Notes: generated by a model from the sequence alone, not told the origin. DNA of 64,000 nt from Nocardia goodfellowii (GCF_017875645.1 NZ_JAGGMR010000001.1:1240001-1304000), one strand, 5' to 3'. Shown: positions 43,172 to 53,089, counted from the first letter of the stretch. Numbers and translations: made by a program.

Positions 43172-43828
43172 ATGCGTAGTTCTGTTCTGCGTGCCTGCGG
43201 CGCGGTGGTCCCCGCCGTCGGCCTGGTATTGCTCGCCGGCGGTCCGGCCGCCGCACACGTCACCGTGGACGCTCCGGGCGCCCAGCAGGGGAAGTATTCG
43301 GTCGCGACCTTCCGGGTGCCGACCGAATCGGACACGGCCTCGACCACCGCGCTCACCGTCACCCTGCCGAACCTGAAAAGCGCTCGTAGCGAGCCGATTC
43401 CGGGCTGGACAGTCAAGGTCGAGAAGAACGACAAGAAGGAAGCCGTCGCGGTGACCTGGACCGCGGATCCCGGTAATCCGGGAGTCGGGCCGGGTCAGTT
43501 CCAGCGCTTCGTGCTGTCGGTGGGCCCGCTGCCCAAACAGGAGACGGTGTCCTTCCCTGCCAAGCAGACCTACAGCGACGGCAAGGTCGTGGCCTGGGAT
43601 CAGCCCGCGCACTCCGACGGCTCCGAACCCGAACACCCCGCGCCCACACTGACTTTGGCGGCCGGCCAGGACGACACCGAGAACGGTCACAAGGTCGACG
43701 ACAGCGCGGCGAGCGCACCGGAGGCCACCGACGACACCGCCCGCTGGCTCGGCGGCGCCGGCCTCGCGCTCGGCATTCTCGCGGTCGCGCTCGGCCTCGG
43801 CAATGTCCTCCGTGGACGCAAGTCATGA
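43172..43828 (+). CDS. YcnI-family copper-binding protein
   Basis: 218 residues from ATG 43172. A Sec signal peptide (cleavage after AAA, residue 28) exposes an N-terminal His, HVTVDAPGAQQGKYS, the YcnI copper site. The DUF1775 core has TFRVPTESDTASTTALTVTLP and PGWTVKVEK. A C-terminal membrane anchor (GAGLALGILAVALGLGNVL) ends in a basic tail. YcnI domains bind copper(II) outside the cell. Its stop overlaps the CopC start (ATGA, four bases). Confidence 0.92.
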   Translation: MRSSVLRACGAVVPAVGLVLLAGGPAAAHVTVDAPGAQQGKYSVATFRVPTESDTASTTALTVTLPNLKSARSEPIPGWTVKVEKNDKKEAVAVTWTADPGNPGVGPGQFQRFVLSVGPLPKQETVSFPAKQTYSDGKVVAWDQPAHSDGSEPEHPAPTLTLAAGQDDTENGHKVDDSAASAPEATDDTARWLGGAGLALGILAVALGLGNVLRGRKS

Positions 43829-44379
43829 AGCGCGCCATAAGCACTCGGGTACTCGGCGCACTGGGCGCGGGCCTGCTGCTGCTCGGCTTCAGTGTGGTCG
43901 GCGCGGGTTCCGCGGCGGCGCACTCCGCGCCGATCGCCAGCGTGCCCGCCGACGGAGCCAGCATCGACGCCAGCCCAGGCAAGGTCTCCATCACCTTCAA
44001 CGAGGAGCTGCAGCCCACCTTCCAGTCCCTGACCGTGGTGGGCCCGCCGGACCGCAACCTGTGGTCCAAGGGGCAGCCGGTGGTGGCGGGCAACACCATC
44101 AGCATGGAGGTCGGTGATCTCGGTCCCGCCGGGGAGTACACCGTCGCCTTCCGGGTCACCTCCGCCGACGGCCATCCGGTCAGCGGCACCCGGACATTCA
44201 CGCTGACCAAGGCCGGTACCGGCACCCCTGGTCCGCGCGCGGACGCCAAGTCGACGGGCACCGGCGACGAGGGGGACGGCGGGATTCCGCTGTGGGTCTT
44301 CATCGCGGGTGCGGTCGTGCTGTTCGGCGGCGGTCTCGCGTTCGCGCTGTTCGGCGGCAGAGGCAAAGCCCAGAAGTGA
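43825..44379 (+). CDS. copC: CopC-family copper resistance protein
   Basis: 184 residues from ATG 43825, overlapping the YcnI stop. A signal peptide (cleaved after AAA at residue 32) leaves an N-terminal His, HSAPIASVPADGASIDASPG, the CopC copper site. The core reads VSITFNEELQPTFQSLTVVGP, and VTSADGHPVSGTRTFTL holds the second His. Here the single CopC domain has its own C-terminal membrane helix (LWVFIAGAVVLFGGGLAFALF). It binds copper outside and likely passes it to CopD, whose gene overlaps. Confidence 0.95.
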   Translation: MKRAISTRVLGALGAGLLLLGFSVVGAGSAAAHSAPIASVPADGASIDASPGKVSITFNEELQPTFQSLTVVGPPDRNLWSKGQPVVAGNTISMEVGDLGPAGEYTVAFRVTSADGHPVSGTRTFTLTKAGTGTPGPRADAKSTGTGDEGDGGIPLWVFIAGAVVLFGGGLAFALFGGRGKAQK

Positions 44380-45305
44380 GTGGCGTCAGCGGCGGCCGGG
44401 ACGCGGGCACGATGCTGTTGCTCGTCCCGGCCGGGCTGCTCGGCGTCGTCCTGGCCTGGGCGCTGGCCGATCAGGATTCCGCGACCGCGGAGGCAGCGGT
44501 TCGGATGCTCGCCGACTGCCTCGGCGCGACGGTGCTCGGCCTGGCCGCCCTGCCGCGGCTGCACGAACGGCTCGACCCACCGTGGCGGCCGTTGGCCGTG
44601 CTGGCCGGACTGTGGTGCCTCGCCGAGGCCGTGCTGCTCGTGTTCGATGCGGCGGAGGTGGTGGGCGTGCCCGTGCGGCAACTCCGCGCGGGCCAGTTCG
44701 GCACCTTCCTGACCGATCTCAGTGGCGGGCAGATCGGCATCGCGGTCCTGGTCGGTACCGCGGTGGTCGCGGGTTACGCGGCGTTGTCGTTCCGGCGTCC
44801 GGATTCGGCGTCCACCGATCTGGTGCTCGTCTTCGCCGCTGTCGCAGCGGCGTTGCGGCCGATCACCGGTCACATGTCCCAGCAACCGTTCGGGTCGGTG
44901 CTGGCGGCGGTGCACGCGCTCGCGGCGGCGGCGTGGTTCGGTCTGCTCGTCGCCCTGGCGCTGGTCGTGCGCACCCGCGGGGCGTGGGCGGTGGTGCTCC
45001 CCCGCTATTCGACGCTCGCGCTGCCGTTGGCCGCCGCGGTCGGCGGCACCGGCCTGGTCAACGGTTTGGTGCGGGTGGGCGGTATCACCCCGCTGGTGAC
45101 CACCGGATACGGCCGCATTCTGCTCGCGAAAGCCGTTGTGCTGATGGGTCTGCTGGCCCTGGGCTGGTGGTGGCGGCGCACCTGGGTGCGCCGGGCCGCC
45201 GACCATCGGATGACCGCGATAGCGTCGCTGCGCCGGGCGGTCGGCGAGGTCGTGGTGATGGCTTTCGCCTTCGGTTTGGCGGCCACTTTGGCCGTCACCG
45301 CCTGA
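44376..45305 (+). CDS. copD: CopD-family copper transport protein
   Basis: 309 residues from GTG 44376, overlapping the CopC stop (GTGA). About eight membrane segments. The CopD core has LAAVHALAAAAWFGLLVALALV (H of the HAxAxxxWxG motif), RYSTLALPLAAAVGGTGLVNGL and KAVVLMGLLALGWWWRRTW, all typical. It is thought to move copper across the membrane together with CopC. The order YcnI-CopC-CopD with two 4-base overlaps is one tightly coupled operon. Confidence 0.93.
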   Translation: MSGVSGGRDAGTMLLLVPAGLLGVVLAWALADQDSATAEAAVRMLADCLGATVLGLAALPRLHERLDPPWRPLAVLAGLWCLAEAVLLVFDAAEVVGVPVRQLRAGQFGTFLTDLSGGQIGIAVLVGTAVVAGYAALSFRRPDSASTDLVLVFAAVAAALRPITGHMSQQPFGSVLAAVHALAAAAWFGLLVALALVVRTRGAWAVVLPRYSTLALPLAAAVGGTGLVNGLVRVGGITPLVTTGYGRILLAKAVVLMGLLALGWWWRRTWVRRAADHRMTAIASLRRAVGEVVVMAFAFGLAATLAVTA

Positions 45306-45342
45306 AGAGCAACCCGCTATAGAACCAGTTACAGTGGCCCGC

Positions 45343-45816
45343 ATGACCGAAGTCAAGATCATCGAACCCTGTGCGGCATCGGCCGAATCCGCGTTCGCGT
45401 ACCTGAACGACTACCGCAATCTGACCAAGTTCCTGTACGGCATCCAGTCGTTCACGCCGGTCGGCGCGCAGGTCGAGGGCATCGGCGCGGCGTTCGACGG
45501 TCACGTGAAACTCGGTCCCGCCTCACTGAAGTCGCGCGTCGAGGTGGACAAGTGGGAAGAGAACGCCGTCATCGGCATCACCACCATCAAGGGTTTCGAG
45601 ATCCACTCCACCTTCCGGTTCCACCCGAAGGGCGACGGCCAGTGCACCATCGACGCCGTCGTCGACTACCGGGTGCCGGGCGGTCTCGCCGGTAAGGCGC
45701 TGGGCCGCACCATCGAGCCGTTCGTGAAGATCGCGGTCAAGCACACCACCGAGAACCTGATCAAGCAGATCGCCGAGTTCCACGCCGCGCGCGCCGAGCA
45801 ATCCGACGCCCACTGA
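45343..45816 (+). CDS. SRPBCC-family protein
   Basis: 157 residues from ATG 45343 (a GTG three codons earlier is in frame). The START/polyketide cyclase-like fold shows AESAFAYLNDYRNLTKFL near the start, VEVDKWEENAVIGITTIKG in the middle, and a long C-terminal helix (KIAVKHTTENLIKQIAEFHAA). These proteins form a hydrophobic pocket for lipids or other ligands. The actual ligand is unknown. It lies 38 bp downstream of copD. Confidence 0.9.
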   Translation: MTEVKIIEPCAASAESAFAYLNDYRNLTKFLYGIQSFTPVGAQVEGIGAAFDGHVKLGPASLKSRVEVDKWEENAVIGITTIKGFEIHSTFRFHPKGDGQCTIDAVVDYRVPGGLAGKALGRTIEPFVKIAVKHTTENLIKQIAEFHAARAEQSDAH

Positions 45817-45886
45817 CGGACGGCGCAGCGGCCCGAGGAGTGCCGTGGCAGCACTGCGACCCAGGTCACAGGCCTAAGCTGACCCC

Positions 45887-46372
45887 ATGACCGAATCGAA
45901 TGTTGTTGCCACCGCGGACCTCGCCGACGAGATCGGCCCGGACATTCGCAGCTGTGATACCCAGTTCATTCAGTTCGGCGGACGCGAGGCGTTTTCCGGC
46001 CGGATCACCACCATCCGCTGCTTCCAGGACAACCTGCTCGTCAAGCAGACGCTGAGCGAGCCGGGCAACGGCGGGGTGCTGGTGGTCGACGGCGGCGCCA
46101 GCGTGCACACCGCGCTCGTCGGCGACATCATCGCCGGCCGGGGCGTGGACAACGGCTGGGCCGGTGTCATCGTCAATGGCGCGGTGCGGGATTCGGCGAT
46201 CCTGCGCACTCTCGACATCGGCGTCAAGGCGCTGGGCACCAACCCGCGTAAGAGCACCCAGACCGGCAGCGGCGAGAAGGATGTGCCGGTCGAGTTCGGC
46301 GGCGTCACCTTCACGCCGGGCGACATGCTCTACAGCGACCACGACGGCGTCGTGGTGCGCGCGGAATCGTGA
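45887..46372 (+). CDS. rraA: RraA-family protein
   Basis: 161 residues from ATG 45887. Signature segments: [70 protein letters not shown] and [14 protein letters not shown]. Members were called ribonuclease E regulators, but the fold also covers 4-hydroxy-4-methyl-2-oxoglutarate aldolases, which use the GDxxxG and RDS segments to bind a metal. Rv3853 is the counterpart by position (recalled). Either role is possible here. Confidence 0.92.
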   Translation: MTESNVVATADLADEIGPDIRSCDTQFIQFGGREAFSGRITTIRCFQDNLLVKQTLSEPGNGGVLVVDGGASVHTALVGDIIAGRGVDNGWAGVIVNGAVRDSAILRTLDIGVKALGTNPRKSTQTGSGEKDVPVEFGGVTFTPGDMLYSDHDGVVVRAES

Positions 46373-46438
46373 AAGCACGACTCGGGGAGTGACCTGTTCG
46401 CGGCCGTCGCAGCGGCCGCGCACACACGGTGCCGCCGG

Positions 46439-46657
46439 TTACACCGAGACGATGGCCCGGCGGCCGGCGAGGGTGACGACGTCGCCGACGACCAGTTGCC
46501 GTCCGCGCCGTAGTTCCACTTCGTCGTTGACTCGGACCAGACCGTTGGCGATCACGGTCTTGGCCTCGGATCCGGAATCGATCAGGTTGGCCAGCTTCAG
46601 AAACTGGCCGAGCCGAATTCCCTCGTCCTCGATCGGCACTTCGACTGGATCTGACAT
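46439..46657 (-). CDS. Small S4-domain RNA-binding protein
   Basis: 72 residues from ATG 46657 ([20 protein letters not shown]). The whole chain is an S4 domain: [43 protein letters not shown], then VVTLAGRRA. The match is to the YbcJ-like stand-alone group, which binds structured RNA. It is convergent with rraA and divergent from lysX. Confidence 0.93.
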   Translation of the reverse strand: MSDPVEVPIEDEGIRLGQFLKLANLIDSGSEAKTVIANGLVRVNDEVELRRGRQLVVGDVVTLAGRRAIVSV

Positions 46658-46783
46658 GGCTACATGCTTACCTTGCCGCCGAACCGACCGGAACGCCCAC
46701 CCCCACGCAAGGCGCCGCCGATCAGCCACCGTGACGACCGACACGCTTGTGGGACGCGCCGAGTGCCGACATCCCGGGCGGTG

Positions 46784-49700
46784 ATGGCGGCTCGGAGCGG
46801 CCGGACCGTACACACTGGTTCGGTGACTTCCACGCAAGCCGGGCACCGCAGCACCGAACACCCGCCTGAAAGATCGAATCCCGCTGTCCCGCGGCGTTCC
46901 GCCACCCCGTCGGCTACACCCACTGCCATCCCCCATCGCGGCCACGGACGCCTCACCGACGTCCCGCATGTCACCGCGACCTTCCTGGGTGTGTTCGCGG
47001 TTATCTGTTTTCTGTGGAGTCTCTCCCCCGGCTTCCGTTTCCTGACCCACGTACCACGGCACTACATCGACGACTTCTATATCGACGCGCCCGAAACGAA
47101 CCTGATGTGGGCGCTCATCGTCGGACTGCTGGCCGGTGCGGTCGCCAGCCGGAAACGCATCGCCTGGTCGCTGCTCGTCGGCTACCTGGTGCTGTGGTCG
47201 GTGGCCAATGCGCTCGACTTCGCCACCAGCGGCAGCATGCACGCCCTGGTGGCGCTGGTCGTGCACGTCATCGTGCTGGGTGTGCTGCTCGCGGCGTGGC
47301 GGGAGTTCTACACCCGGGTGCGCTCCGGGGCGGGCTGGAAAGCGCTGGGGGTGTTGGCGGGTGGGCTCGCGGCCGGTTGCCTGCTCGGCTGGGGCCTGGT
47401 GGAACTGTTCCCCGGCACACTGCCGACCGGCTGGCAGCGTCCGGGCTGGGCGGTCTACCGGGTGACGGCCGCGGTGCTGGTGGACAACGAGCATTTCGAC
47501 GGCCGCCCACACCAATTCGTGAACTTCCTGCTCGGCCTGTTCGGCGCGATCGCGTTGCTGGCGGCGGTGATCGTGCTGCTGCGGTCGCAGCGCGCGGACA
47601 ACGCGATGACCGGAACCGACGAATCCGCGATCCGCGGGCTGCTGGAACGCTCCGACGTCGAGGACTCGCTCGGCTACTTCGCCACCCGCCGCGACAAGGC
47701 GGTGGTGTTCGCGCCCAGCGGCAAGGCGGCGATCACCTATCGCGTCGAACTCGGGGTCTGTCTGGCCAGCGGTGACCCGATCGGCATCCGCGAGGCCTGG
47801 CCGCAGGCGATCGACGCCTGGCTGCGCCAAGCCGACCAGTTCGGCTGGGCGCCGGCGGTCATGGGCGCGAGCGAACTGGGCGCGACCGCCTACCGCCGGG
47901 CCGGGCTCTCGGCGCTGCGGCTCGGCGACGAGGCCATCCTCGACACCCGCGGCTTCTCCCTGGCCGGGCCGGAACTCAAGCAGGTCCGCCAGGCGGCGAA
48001 CCGGTTGCGCAAACACGGTGTGACCGTGCGGATCCGACGCCATCGCGACATTCCGGCCGAGGAGTTCCCGCAGGTGATCGCGCGGGCCGACACCTGGCGG
48101 GACACCGAGACCGAACGTGGTTTCTCCATGGCGCTGGGCCGTCTCGGTGACCCGCTCGACGGCGACTGCCTCCTCGTGGAAGCGGTGAACAGTCACGATG
48201 ACGTGCTCGGCATGCTTTCGCTGGTGCCCTGGGGCCGCACCGGTGCGTCGCTGGAGCTGATGCGCCGGGATCCGAACGGACCCAACGGCGTCATGGAGCT
48301 GATGATCTCCCAGCTGGCGCTGACCTCCGAACAGCACGGCATCACCAAGGTGTCGTTGAACTTCGCGGTGTTCCGGTCGGTGTTCGAGGAGGGTGCGCGG
48401 ATCGGCGCCGGACCGGTGCTGCGGATGTGGCGCGGTGTGCTGCTGTTCTTTTCGCGATGGTGGCAGCTGGAAGCGCTGTACCGGTCGAATGTGAAGTACG
48501 GCCCGCACTGGGTCCCGCGGTTCTTCCTGTTCGAGGAGCGCCGGCATCTGCCTCGCGTCGCCCTCGCCAGCGCGCTGGCCGAAGGGTTCCTGCCGCGACT
48601 GGGACGCGACCCCGAAACCGTCGCGCACACCGGTTTGCACAGTGCCGTACCGCCGACCATGACGGGTCTGCACGCCGACGGCAGCGCGCCGGAACCGCCG
48701 GAACTCGAAGTGGAGGAACAACTCCCACGCCGGCCCGAGCAGGTCCGGGTCCGGATGGACAAACTCGACCGGCTCAACGCCGCGGGCGTCGACGCCTACC
48801 CCACCGCCTATCCGCCGACGCACACCGTGGCGGCGGCCCGGCGCTCACCGCGCGGCACCACAGTCCGAATTTGCGGCCGGCTGTTGCGGATTCGCGACTA
48901 CGGCGGCGTCATCTTCGCGGTGGTGCGGGACTGGTCCGACGATATCCAGCTGGTCATCGACCGGGACCGGGTCGGCGCGGAACGCAGCGCCGAGTTCACC
49001 GAGTTCTTTGACCTCGGCGATCTGATCGAAGTGAGCGGCAAGATCGGCACCAGCCGCCGCGGCGAGCTATCCCTGCTGGCCGCGGACTGGCGGATGAACG
49101 GCAAGTGCCTGCATCCGTTGCCGGACAAGTGGAAAGGGCTCTCCGACCCCGAAGCGCGGGTGCGCCAGCGCTACGTCGACATGGCGATCAATCCGGAAAC
49201 CCGGGAGATCCTGGCCAAACGCAGCGCGGTGGTGCGCTCGCTGCGGGACTCGCTGAACGCCCTCGGCTACCTCGAGGTGGAGACGCCGATCCTGCAGCAG
49301 GTGCACGGCGGCGCCAACGCGACACCGTTCGTCACCCATATCAACGCCTACGATCTGGACCTGTACCTGCGAATCGCGCCCGAACTCTATTTGAAGCGGC
49401 TGTGTGTGGGCGGCATGGAGAAGGTCTTCGAATTGGGCCGCACCTTCCGCAACGAAGGCGTGGACTTCAGCCACAATCCGGAATTCACGATCCTGGAAGC
49501 CTATGAGGCGCACAGCGACTACCAGCGGATGATGGACACCTGCCGTCAGCTGATCCAGCACGCGGCGATCGCGGCCAACGGGAAGATGGTCGCGCTGCGC
49601 CCCGGCGCGGACGGCACCTTCGACGAGGTCGACATCTCCGGTGACTGGGCGGTGAAGACCGTGCACGGCGCGGTGTCGGAGGCCATCGGCGCCGAGATCA

Positions 49701-50185
49701 CCCCGGAGACGACCGTGGCGGAACTGCGCGAACTCTGCGACAAAGCCGAGGTGCCCTATCAGCACGGCTGGGACGCCGGTCAGATCGTCCTGGAAATGTA
49801 TGAACACCTGGTCGAGTCGCGTACCGAGGAACCCACGTTCTACATCGACTTCCCGACGTCGGTGTCCCCGCTGACCCGCGCGCACCGCAGCATTCCCGGT
49901 GTCGCGGAGCGCTGGGATCTGGTGGCGTGGGGCGTGGAATTGGGTACGGCCTACAGCGAACTCACCGATCCGGTGGAACAGCGCCGCCGGCTCACCGAGC
50001 AGTCCGTGCTCGCGGCCAACGGCGACCCCGACGCCATGGAATTGGACGAGGATTTCCTGCAGGCGCTGGAACACGCGATGCCGCCGACCGGCGGCCTGGG
50101 GATGGGTGTGGACCGGGTGGTCATGCTCATCACCGGGCGCAGCATCCGCGAAACGCTGCCGTTCCCATTGGTCAAACCGCGATGA
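46784..50185 (+). CDS. lysX: Bifunctional lysyl-phosphatidylglycerol synthetase / lysyl-tRNA synthetase
   Basis: 1133 residues as drawn from ATG 46784; GTG 46823 and an earlier start at 46664 are also in frame, but the last leaves no room for the divergent S4 promoter. Domains: six or so membrane helices (residues about 60-290), an MprF-like DUF2156 transferase (about 300-590; [23 protein letters not shown]), then a full LysRS with OB fold ([16 protein letters not shown]), class II motifs ([42 protein letters not shown]). It charges tRNA-Lys and moves the lysine to phosphatidylglycerol, lowering envelope charge and raising cationic-peptide resistance. Confidence 0.96.
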   Translation: MAARSGRTVHTGSVTSTQAGHRSTEHPPERSNPAVPRRSATPSATPTAIPHRGHGRLTDVPHVTATFLGVFAVICFLWSLSPGFRFLTHVPRHYIDDFYIDAPETNLMWALIVGLLAGAVASRKRIAWSLLVGYLVLWSVANALDFATSGSMHALVALVVHVIVLGVLLAAWREFYTRVRSGAGWKALGVLAGGLAAGCLLGWGLVELFPGTLPTGWQRPGWAVYRVTAAVLVDNEHFDGRPHQFVNFLLGLFGAIALLAAVIVLLRSQRADNAMTGTDESAIRGLLERSDVEDSLGYFATRRDKAVVFAPSGKAAITYRVELGVCLASGDPIGIREAWPQAIDAWLRQADQFGWAPAVMGASELGATAYRRAGLSALRLGDEAILDTRGFSLAGPELKQVRQAANRLRKHGVTVRIRRHRDIPAEEFPQVIARADTWRDTETERGFSMALGRLGDPLDGDCLLVEAVNSHDDVLGMLSLVPWGRTGASLELMRRDPNGPNGVMELMISQLALTSEQHGITKVSLNFAVFRSVFEEGARIGAGPVLRMWRGVLLFFSRWWQLEALYRSNVKYGPHWVPRFFLFEERRHLPRVALASALAEGFLPRLGRDPETVAHTGLHSAVPPTMTGLHADGSAPEPPELEVEEQLPRRPEQVRVRMDKLDRLNAAGVDAYPTAYPPTHTVAAARRSPRGTTVRICGRLLRIRDYGGVIFAVVRDWSDDIQLVIDRDRVGAERSAEFTEFFDLGDLIEVSGKIGTSRRGELSLLAADWRMNGKCLHPLPDKWKGLSDPEARVRQRYVDMAINPETREILAKRSAVVRSLRDSLNALGYLEVETPILQQVHGGANATPFVTHINAYDLDLYLRIAPELYLKRLCVGGMEKVFELGRTFRNEGVDFSHNPEFTILEAYEAHSDYQRMMDTCRQLIQHAAIAANGKMVALRPGADGTFDEVDISGDWAVKTVHGAVSEAIGAEITPETTVAELRELCDKAEVPYQHGWDAGQIVLEMYEHLVESRTEEPTFYIDFPTSVSPLTRAHRSIPGVAERWDLVAWGVELGTAYSELTDPVEQRRRLTEQSVLAANGDPDAMELDEDFLQALEHAMPPTGGLGMGVDRVVMLITGRSIRETLPFPLVKPR

Positions 50186-50321
50186 ACGTTAACGGGAGCG
50201 CGTAGATTTCAGAGTGAGATTTCGCATCGGAGAACTACGCACATCGGACGAAAGCACCGTCTAATGTGGGAAACTCGGCCCCGGGAGGAGGCCGTTTCAC
50301 CTTCGACAAGGGGATGGATAT

Positions 50322-50546
50322 ATGTACCTCGACCTGCTGACCAACGCGACCCTGCTGGACCACGCGGTGTGGGCCAACCCGGACACCCTGCTGGCGTCCG
50401 ATACCTACACCCAGGCCATGGAGCTTGCCGCCAAGAAAAAGAAGAAGGGCGGCGGCGGCCTCATCTTCGGCCTGATCTGCCTGCTCGTGGTCGTCGCGAT
50501 CGCGGTCGGCGGCTACCTGCTCTACAAGCGCAGCAAGAAGAACTAG
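50322..50546 (+). CDS. Small lysine-rich single-pass membrane protein
   Basis: 74 residues from ATG 50322, with AAGGGG 8 bases upstream. An N-terminal amphipathic part (residues 1-37, with MYLDLLTNATLLDHAVW) is followed by KKKKK-GGGG (38-46), a membrane helix (47-66, LIFGLICLLVVVAIAVGGYLL) and a basic tail KRSKKN. The Lys run and basic tail on both sides of the helix are unusual. It lies 136 bp after lysX on the same strand. I know no family for it. Confidence 0.7.
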   Translation: MYLDLLTNATLLDHAVWANPDTLLASDTYTQAMELAAKKKKKGGGGLIFGLICLLVVVAIAVGGYLLYKRSKKN

Positions 50547-50626
50547 TCTTCCCCGCTGCCGCTCGACCGGCCCGTGTCACCCGACCCGGGCCGGTTCTGT
50601 TTGTCCGCTTGCGGCAGAGTGGTGGT

Positions 50627-51235
50627 GTGCAGTTGATACTCGTCCGCCATGCCCAGCCGCTCCGCGTCGTCAACGCCACCGGCCCCGCCGATCCGGAGCT
50701 GTCGCCGATCGGGCAGGAGCAGGCCGAACGAGTGCCCGCCGCGCTGAGCCAGCACCGCGTCAGCCGGATCTTGAGCAGCCCGCAGCGCCGCGCCCGGGAC
50801 ACCGCCACCCCGCTCGCGAGCAAACTCGGGTTGTCCGTCGAAATCGTCGACGACCTCGCCGAATACGATCGCGACCTGCCCGCCTACATCCCGATCGAGG
50901 ACGCGAAGACCGAATTCCAAGCGACCTACGAGCGGATCAAAGCCGGTCACCTGCCCGAACAGATCGACGGCCCGGCCTTCATCCAGCGGGTGCGCGACGC
51001 CATCACCGAGATCGCCGCGAACACCGACCCGGCCGACACCGTCGTCGCCTTCGCGCACGGTGGCGTGATCAACGTGCTGCTCCAGGAAGTGCTCGGCCTG
51101 GCCCGCCCGCTGACCTTCCCGATCGACTACTGCTCGATCACCCGAATCCTGTTCTCCCGCACCGGCCGCCGCACCGCCGCGACCGTCAACGAGAACGGCC
51201 ACGTCTGGGATCTGTTGCCGCGCAACCTGAAGTGA
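50627..51235 (+). CDS. Histidine phosphatase family protein
   Basis: 202 residues from GTG 50627 (MQLILVRHAQPLRVV). Upstream in-frame codons overlap non-coding sequence. The RHA motif carries the phosphohistidine (RHAQP). The other active His is in VVAFAHGGVINVLLQEVLG, and SSPQRRARDTA is the conserved Arg segment. Members act on phospho-sugars, nucleotides or phosphoproteins; the substrate here is unknown. It is on the lysX strand, 80 bp after the small membrane protein. Confidence 0.92.
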   Translation: MQLILVRHAQPLRVVNATGPADPELSPIGQEQAERVPAALSQHRVSRILSSPQRRARDTATPLASKLGLSVEIVDDLAEYDRDLPAYIPIEDAKTEFQATYERIKAGHLPEQIDGPAFIQRVRDAITEIAANTDPADTVVAFAHGGVINVLLQEVLGLARPLTFPIDYCSITRILFSRTGRRTAATVNENGHVWDLLPRNLK

Positions 51236-51346
51236 TCACTCCCAGCTGATTGCCAGCTTCATCCCATCGTCATCCCAGCGTCCGAACCTTTGATAGGTCC
51301 GGTGAGCCGCCGCGAGGCGCTCACCGTCCCAGAGAAAGGAACCGAC

Positions 51347-51709
51347 GTGCAATCCGACAAAACCACATTCCGTCGCCGCACCGCCCGATTCGTGGTGGCC
51401 GGTGCCCTGATCACCGTTCCGCTCAGCGCGTTCGCCGTCACCGCCCACGCGCAAACCGCCACCGACGCCCCCGTGGAATTCGAGACGACCACCGTCGCCG
51501 GCGAGGCGACCCCGGAAGCCACCGAAATCCACGACCGCCGCCCCGACCACCCCGGCCGTCCCGGCCAAACCATCATCATCCCCGGCCCCGACGCCCACCC
51601 CGGCGGCCCCCGCATCGAGCACCGCGAGTACCGCGAGGATCCCGGCCCCGACCACGGCCCGCGGATCTTCCACCACCGCCCGTCCACCGGCTCCGCCAGC
51701 ATCAGCTAG
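51347..51709 (+). CDS. Secreted Pro/His/Asp-rich peptide
   Basis: 120 residues from GTG 51347, with AAAGGA 9 bases upstream. A typical Sec signal peptide (FRRRTARFVVAGALITVPLS, cleaved after AHA near residue 36) is followed by an acidic/Thr region and then a Pro-rich tail with many His and Asp (DRRPDHPGRPGQ, GPDAHPGGPRIEHREY, GPDHGPRIFHHRP). No known domain. The His/Asp content suggests metal binding (inference only). A terminator with T-run follows at 51715. Confidence 0.75.
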   Translation: MQSDKTTFRRRTARFVVAGALITVPLSAFAVTAHAQTATDAPVEFETTTVAGEATPEATEIHDRRPDHPGRPGQTIIIPGPDAHPGGPRIEHREYREDPGPDHGPRIFHHRPSTGSASIS

Positions 51710-51714
51710 CAGTG

Positions 51715-51750
51715 AAAAGGCCCGCCTCCCCTCAGGGAAGCGGGCCTTTT
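51715..51750 (+). terminator. Intrinsic terminator
   Basis: Stem AAAAGGCCCGC / GCGGGCCTTTT with a loop that can pair internally (CCC / GGG), ending in TTTT, 6 bases after the stop of the secreted peptide gene. Confidence 0.88.
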
Positions 51751-51780
51751 GTACGGTCCCGAGCGCAGTTGACTCAGCAC

Positions 51781-51811
51781 GCATCCGGGCGAGCGAAGCG
51801 ACCCCGGATGC
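51781..51811. repeat. Hairpin with CGAGCGAAGCGA loop
   Basis: GCATCCGGG / CCCGGATGC (perfect 9-bp arms) around CGAGCGAAGCGAC. The loop motif is the same as the units at 33484-33646. Confidence 0.6.
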
Positions 51812-51823
51812 CACCTCGAAGCA

Positions 51824-51870
51824 GATCACCATGCTGAACCCGGCCGGAGGCCGGGTTCAGCATGGTGATC
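51824..51870. terminator. 22-bp perfect inverted repeat at the cutinase stop codon
   Basis: GATCACCATGCTGAACCCGGCC (51824-51845) and its exact complement at 51849-51870 around a 3-base loop. The right arm covers two bases of the stop codon of the minus-strand esterase gene. It lies between convergent genes and is probably a bidirectional terminator. Confidence 0.75.
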
Positions 51871-52768
51871 AAGCCATGCCGGCGATCCAGTTCCGCATCC
51901 ACGAGATCGCGGTCTGCCCACCTCCGACGTGGTAGCTGCCGTACAGGTGATGCGCCTGCGACTTGTAGAACTCCTCCAGGCTCTTGGCCCGCTCCTGGTT
52001 CGCGGATTCGCTGAGCTGGGACTGCAACACCGGCACGCCGCCGTGCGCCATCAGATCGTTGAGGATGGCTCCGGCTTCGAGCTGGTAGCGCCAGATGTTG
52101 GCCGGGTTGGCCTCCGAGCTCTGGGCCAGCCAGCCCGCGAAGCGGGTGACGAAGTCGTCGGTGGCCGTCGCGCAGTACAGGTCGTCGACCGCGCAGATGG
52201 TGCGGGTGCGGTCGGACAGCCAGCCGAAGCCGCCGACTCGGGGGCCACCGGCGCCAGCACCGGCCGCGTACGGCCCGACCTGGATATCGGTCGGTGAGCG
52301 GCGCGGGTCGGAGATCAGGCCGACACCGGAGACGCGGTCGGCCGGGACGACGCTCAGTCCGGTGCCGATTTCGGCCGCCAGGTCACCGGCGGCGTCCGCG
52401 CCCTGGCTGTAGCCGACGAGCGCGAACTTCGTCCCGCCGCACCGGGCCGCCATATTGCTGATGAGGCCGCGCGCGTTGCTGACGGCTTCCTTCTTGGAGT
52501 TGCCGTAAACCTCACCCTCCCAAGGGAAGGCTGTCGCGGCATAGGTGACGTAGTCGACATCGACGGAGGACGGCAGTCCTCTGGTGACGCCGGACAGCAT
52601 GCCGGGGCCGGGCGGCTTGTCGTGCCCGGTTTCCCAGGTGCCAGGGATCGCCACCACATACAGACTCGGGCATCCGGGGGCCGCCGCGGCGGGACCACTG
52701 CCGAATGCCAGGCCGGACGCAATCGTCGCGGACACACCGAGGGCCGCGACAACCTTCTTCAACCGCAT
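51869..52768 (-). CDS. Secreted cutinase-family serine esterase
   Basis: 299 residues from ATG 52768 (MRLKKVVAALGVSATIASGL); the longer frame is less likely. A signal peptide (cut after AAAAP region near residue 30) leads into the cutinase fold: CPSLYVVAIPGTWETG, the nucleophile in ALVGYSQGADAAGDLA (GYSQG), a conserved Asp in CAVDDLYCA, and the late His in SYHVGG or HHLYG. Paired cysteines suggest disulfides. In mycolate actinomycetes such proteins are lipid esterases or mycolyl-ester hydrolases outside the cell. Exact substrate unknown. Confidence 0.9.
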   Translation of the reverse strand: MRLKKVVAALGVSATIASGLAFGSGPAAAAPGCPSLYVVAIPGTWETGHDKPPGPGMLSGVTRGLPSSVDVDYVTYAATAFPWEGEVYGNSKKEAVSNARGLISNMAARCGGTKFALVGYSQGADAAGDLAAEIGTGLSVVPADRVSGVGLISDPRRSPTDIQVGPYAAGAGAGGPRVGGFGWLSDRTRTICAVDDLYCATATDDFVTRFAGWLAQSSEANPANIWRYQLEAGAILNDLMAHGGVPVLQSQLSESANQERAKSLEEFYKSQAHHLYGSYHVGGGQTAISWMRNWIAGMA

Positions 52769-53035
52769 ACTGCTCCAGTTCAAACCTGCCCTCTTGTGAA
52801 GGGCGCTCCCCGACAAGTTGCCGCTAACCATGTTGAACTCGGCGGATGACTCACTAGTGCACGCCGAGCAACAGCACGGTTAACCCGGTGGTATATCGCT
52901 GTGGAACCTCACATCCCGAAGATCCGCAGCACGCCGCTGATCACACTAGAGCCCAACGGCGCTGCGCGCCACGCAAACCGGGTCGGCATGTCCGATTTCC
53001 GACGAAGATCACTCTCGCAGAGCCGTCTCCGGACA

Positions 53036-53068
53036 GCAAAAACGCCTGCGGACCGGAGTCCGCAGGCG
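53036..53068 (-). terminator. Intrinsic terminator of gltBD
   Basis: CGCCTGCGGAC / GTCCGCAGGCG (perfect 11-bp stem, 4-base loop) at 53043-53068, followed on the minus strand by TTTTT (53042-53038). About 20 bases after the gltD stop at 53090. Confidence 0.9.
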
Positions 53069-53089
53069 CCCTTGGCTATTCGTTTCGGC

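Noticed and set aside
44292..44375. Extended CopD start 28 codons earlier
   Set aside because: It would overlap the CopC membrane helix. The GTG at 44376 gives the usual 4-base overlap.
46439..48823. A 794-codon minus-strand frame
   Set aside because: Only its last 72 codons, the S4 protein from ATG 46657, are real. The rest is antisense to lysX.
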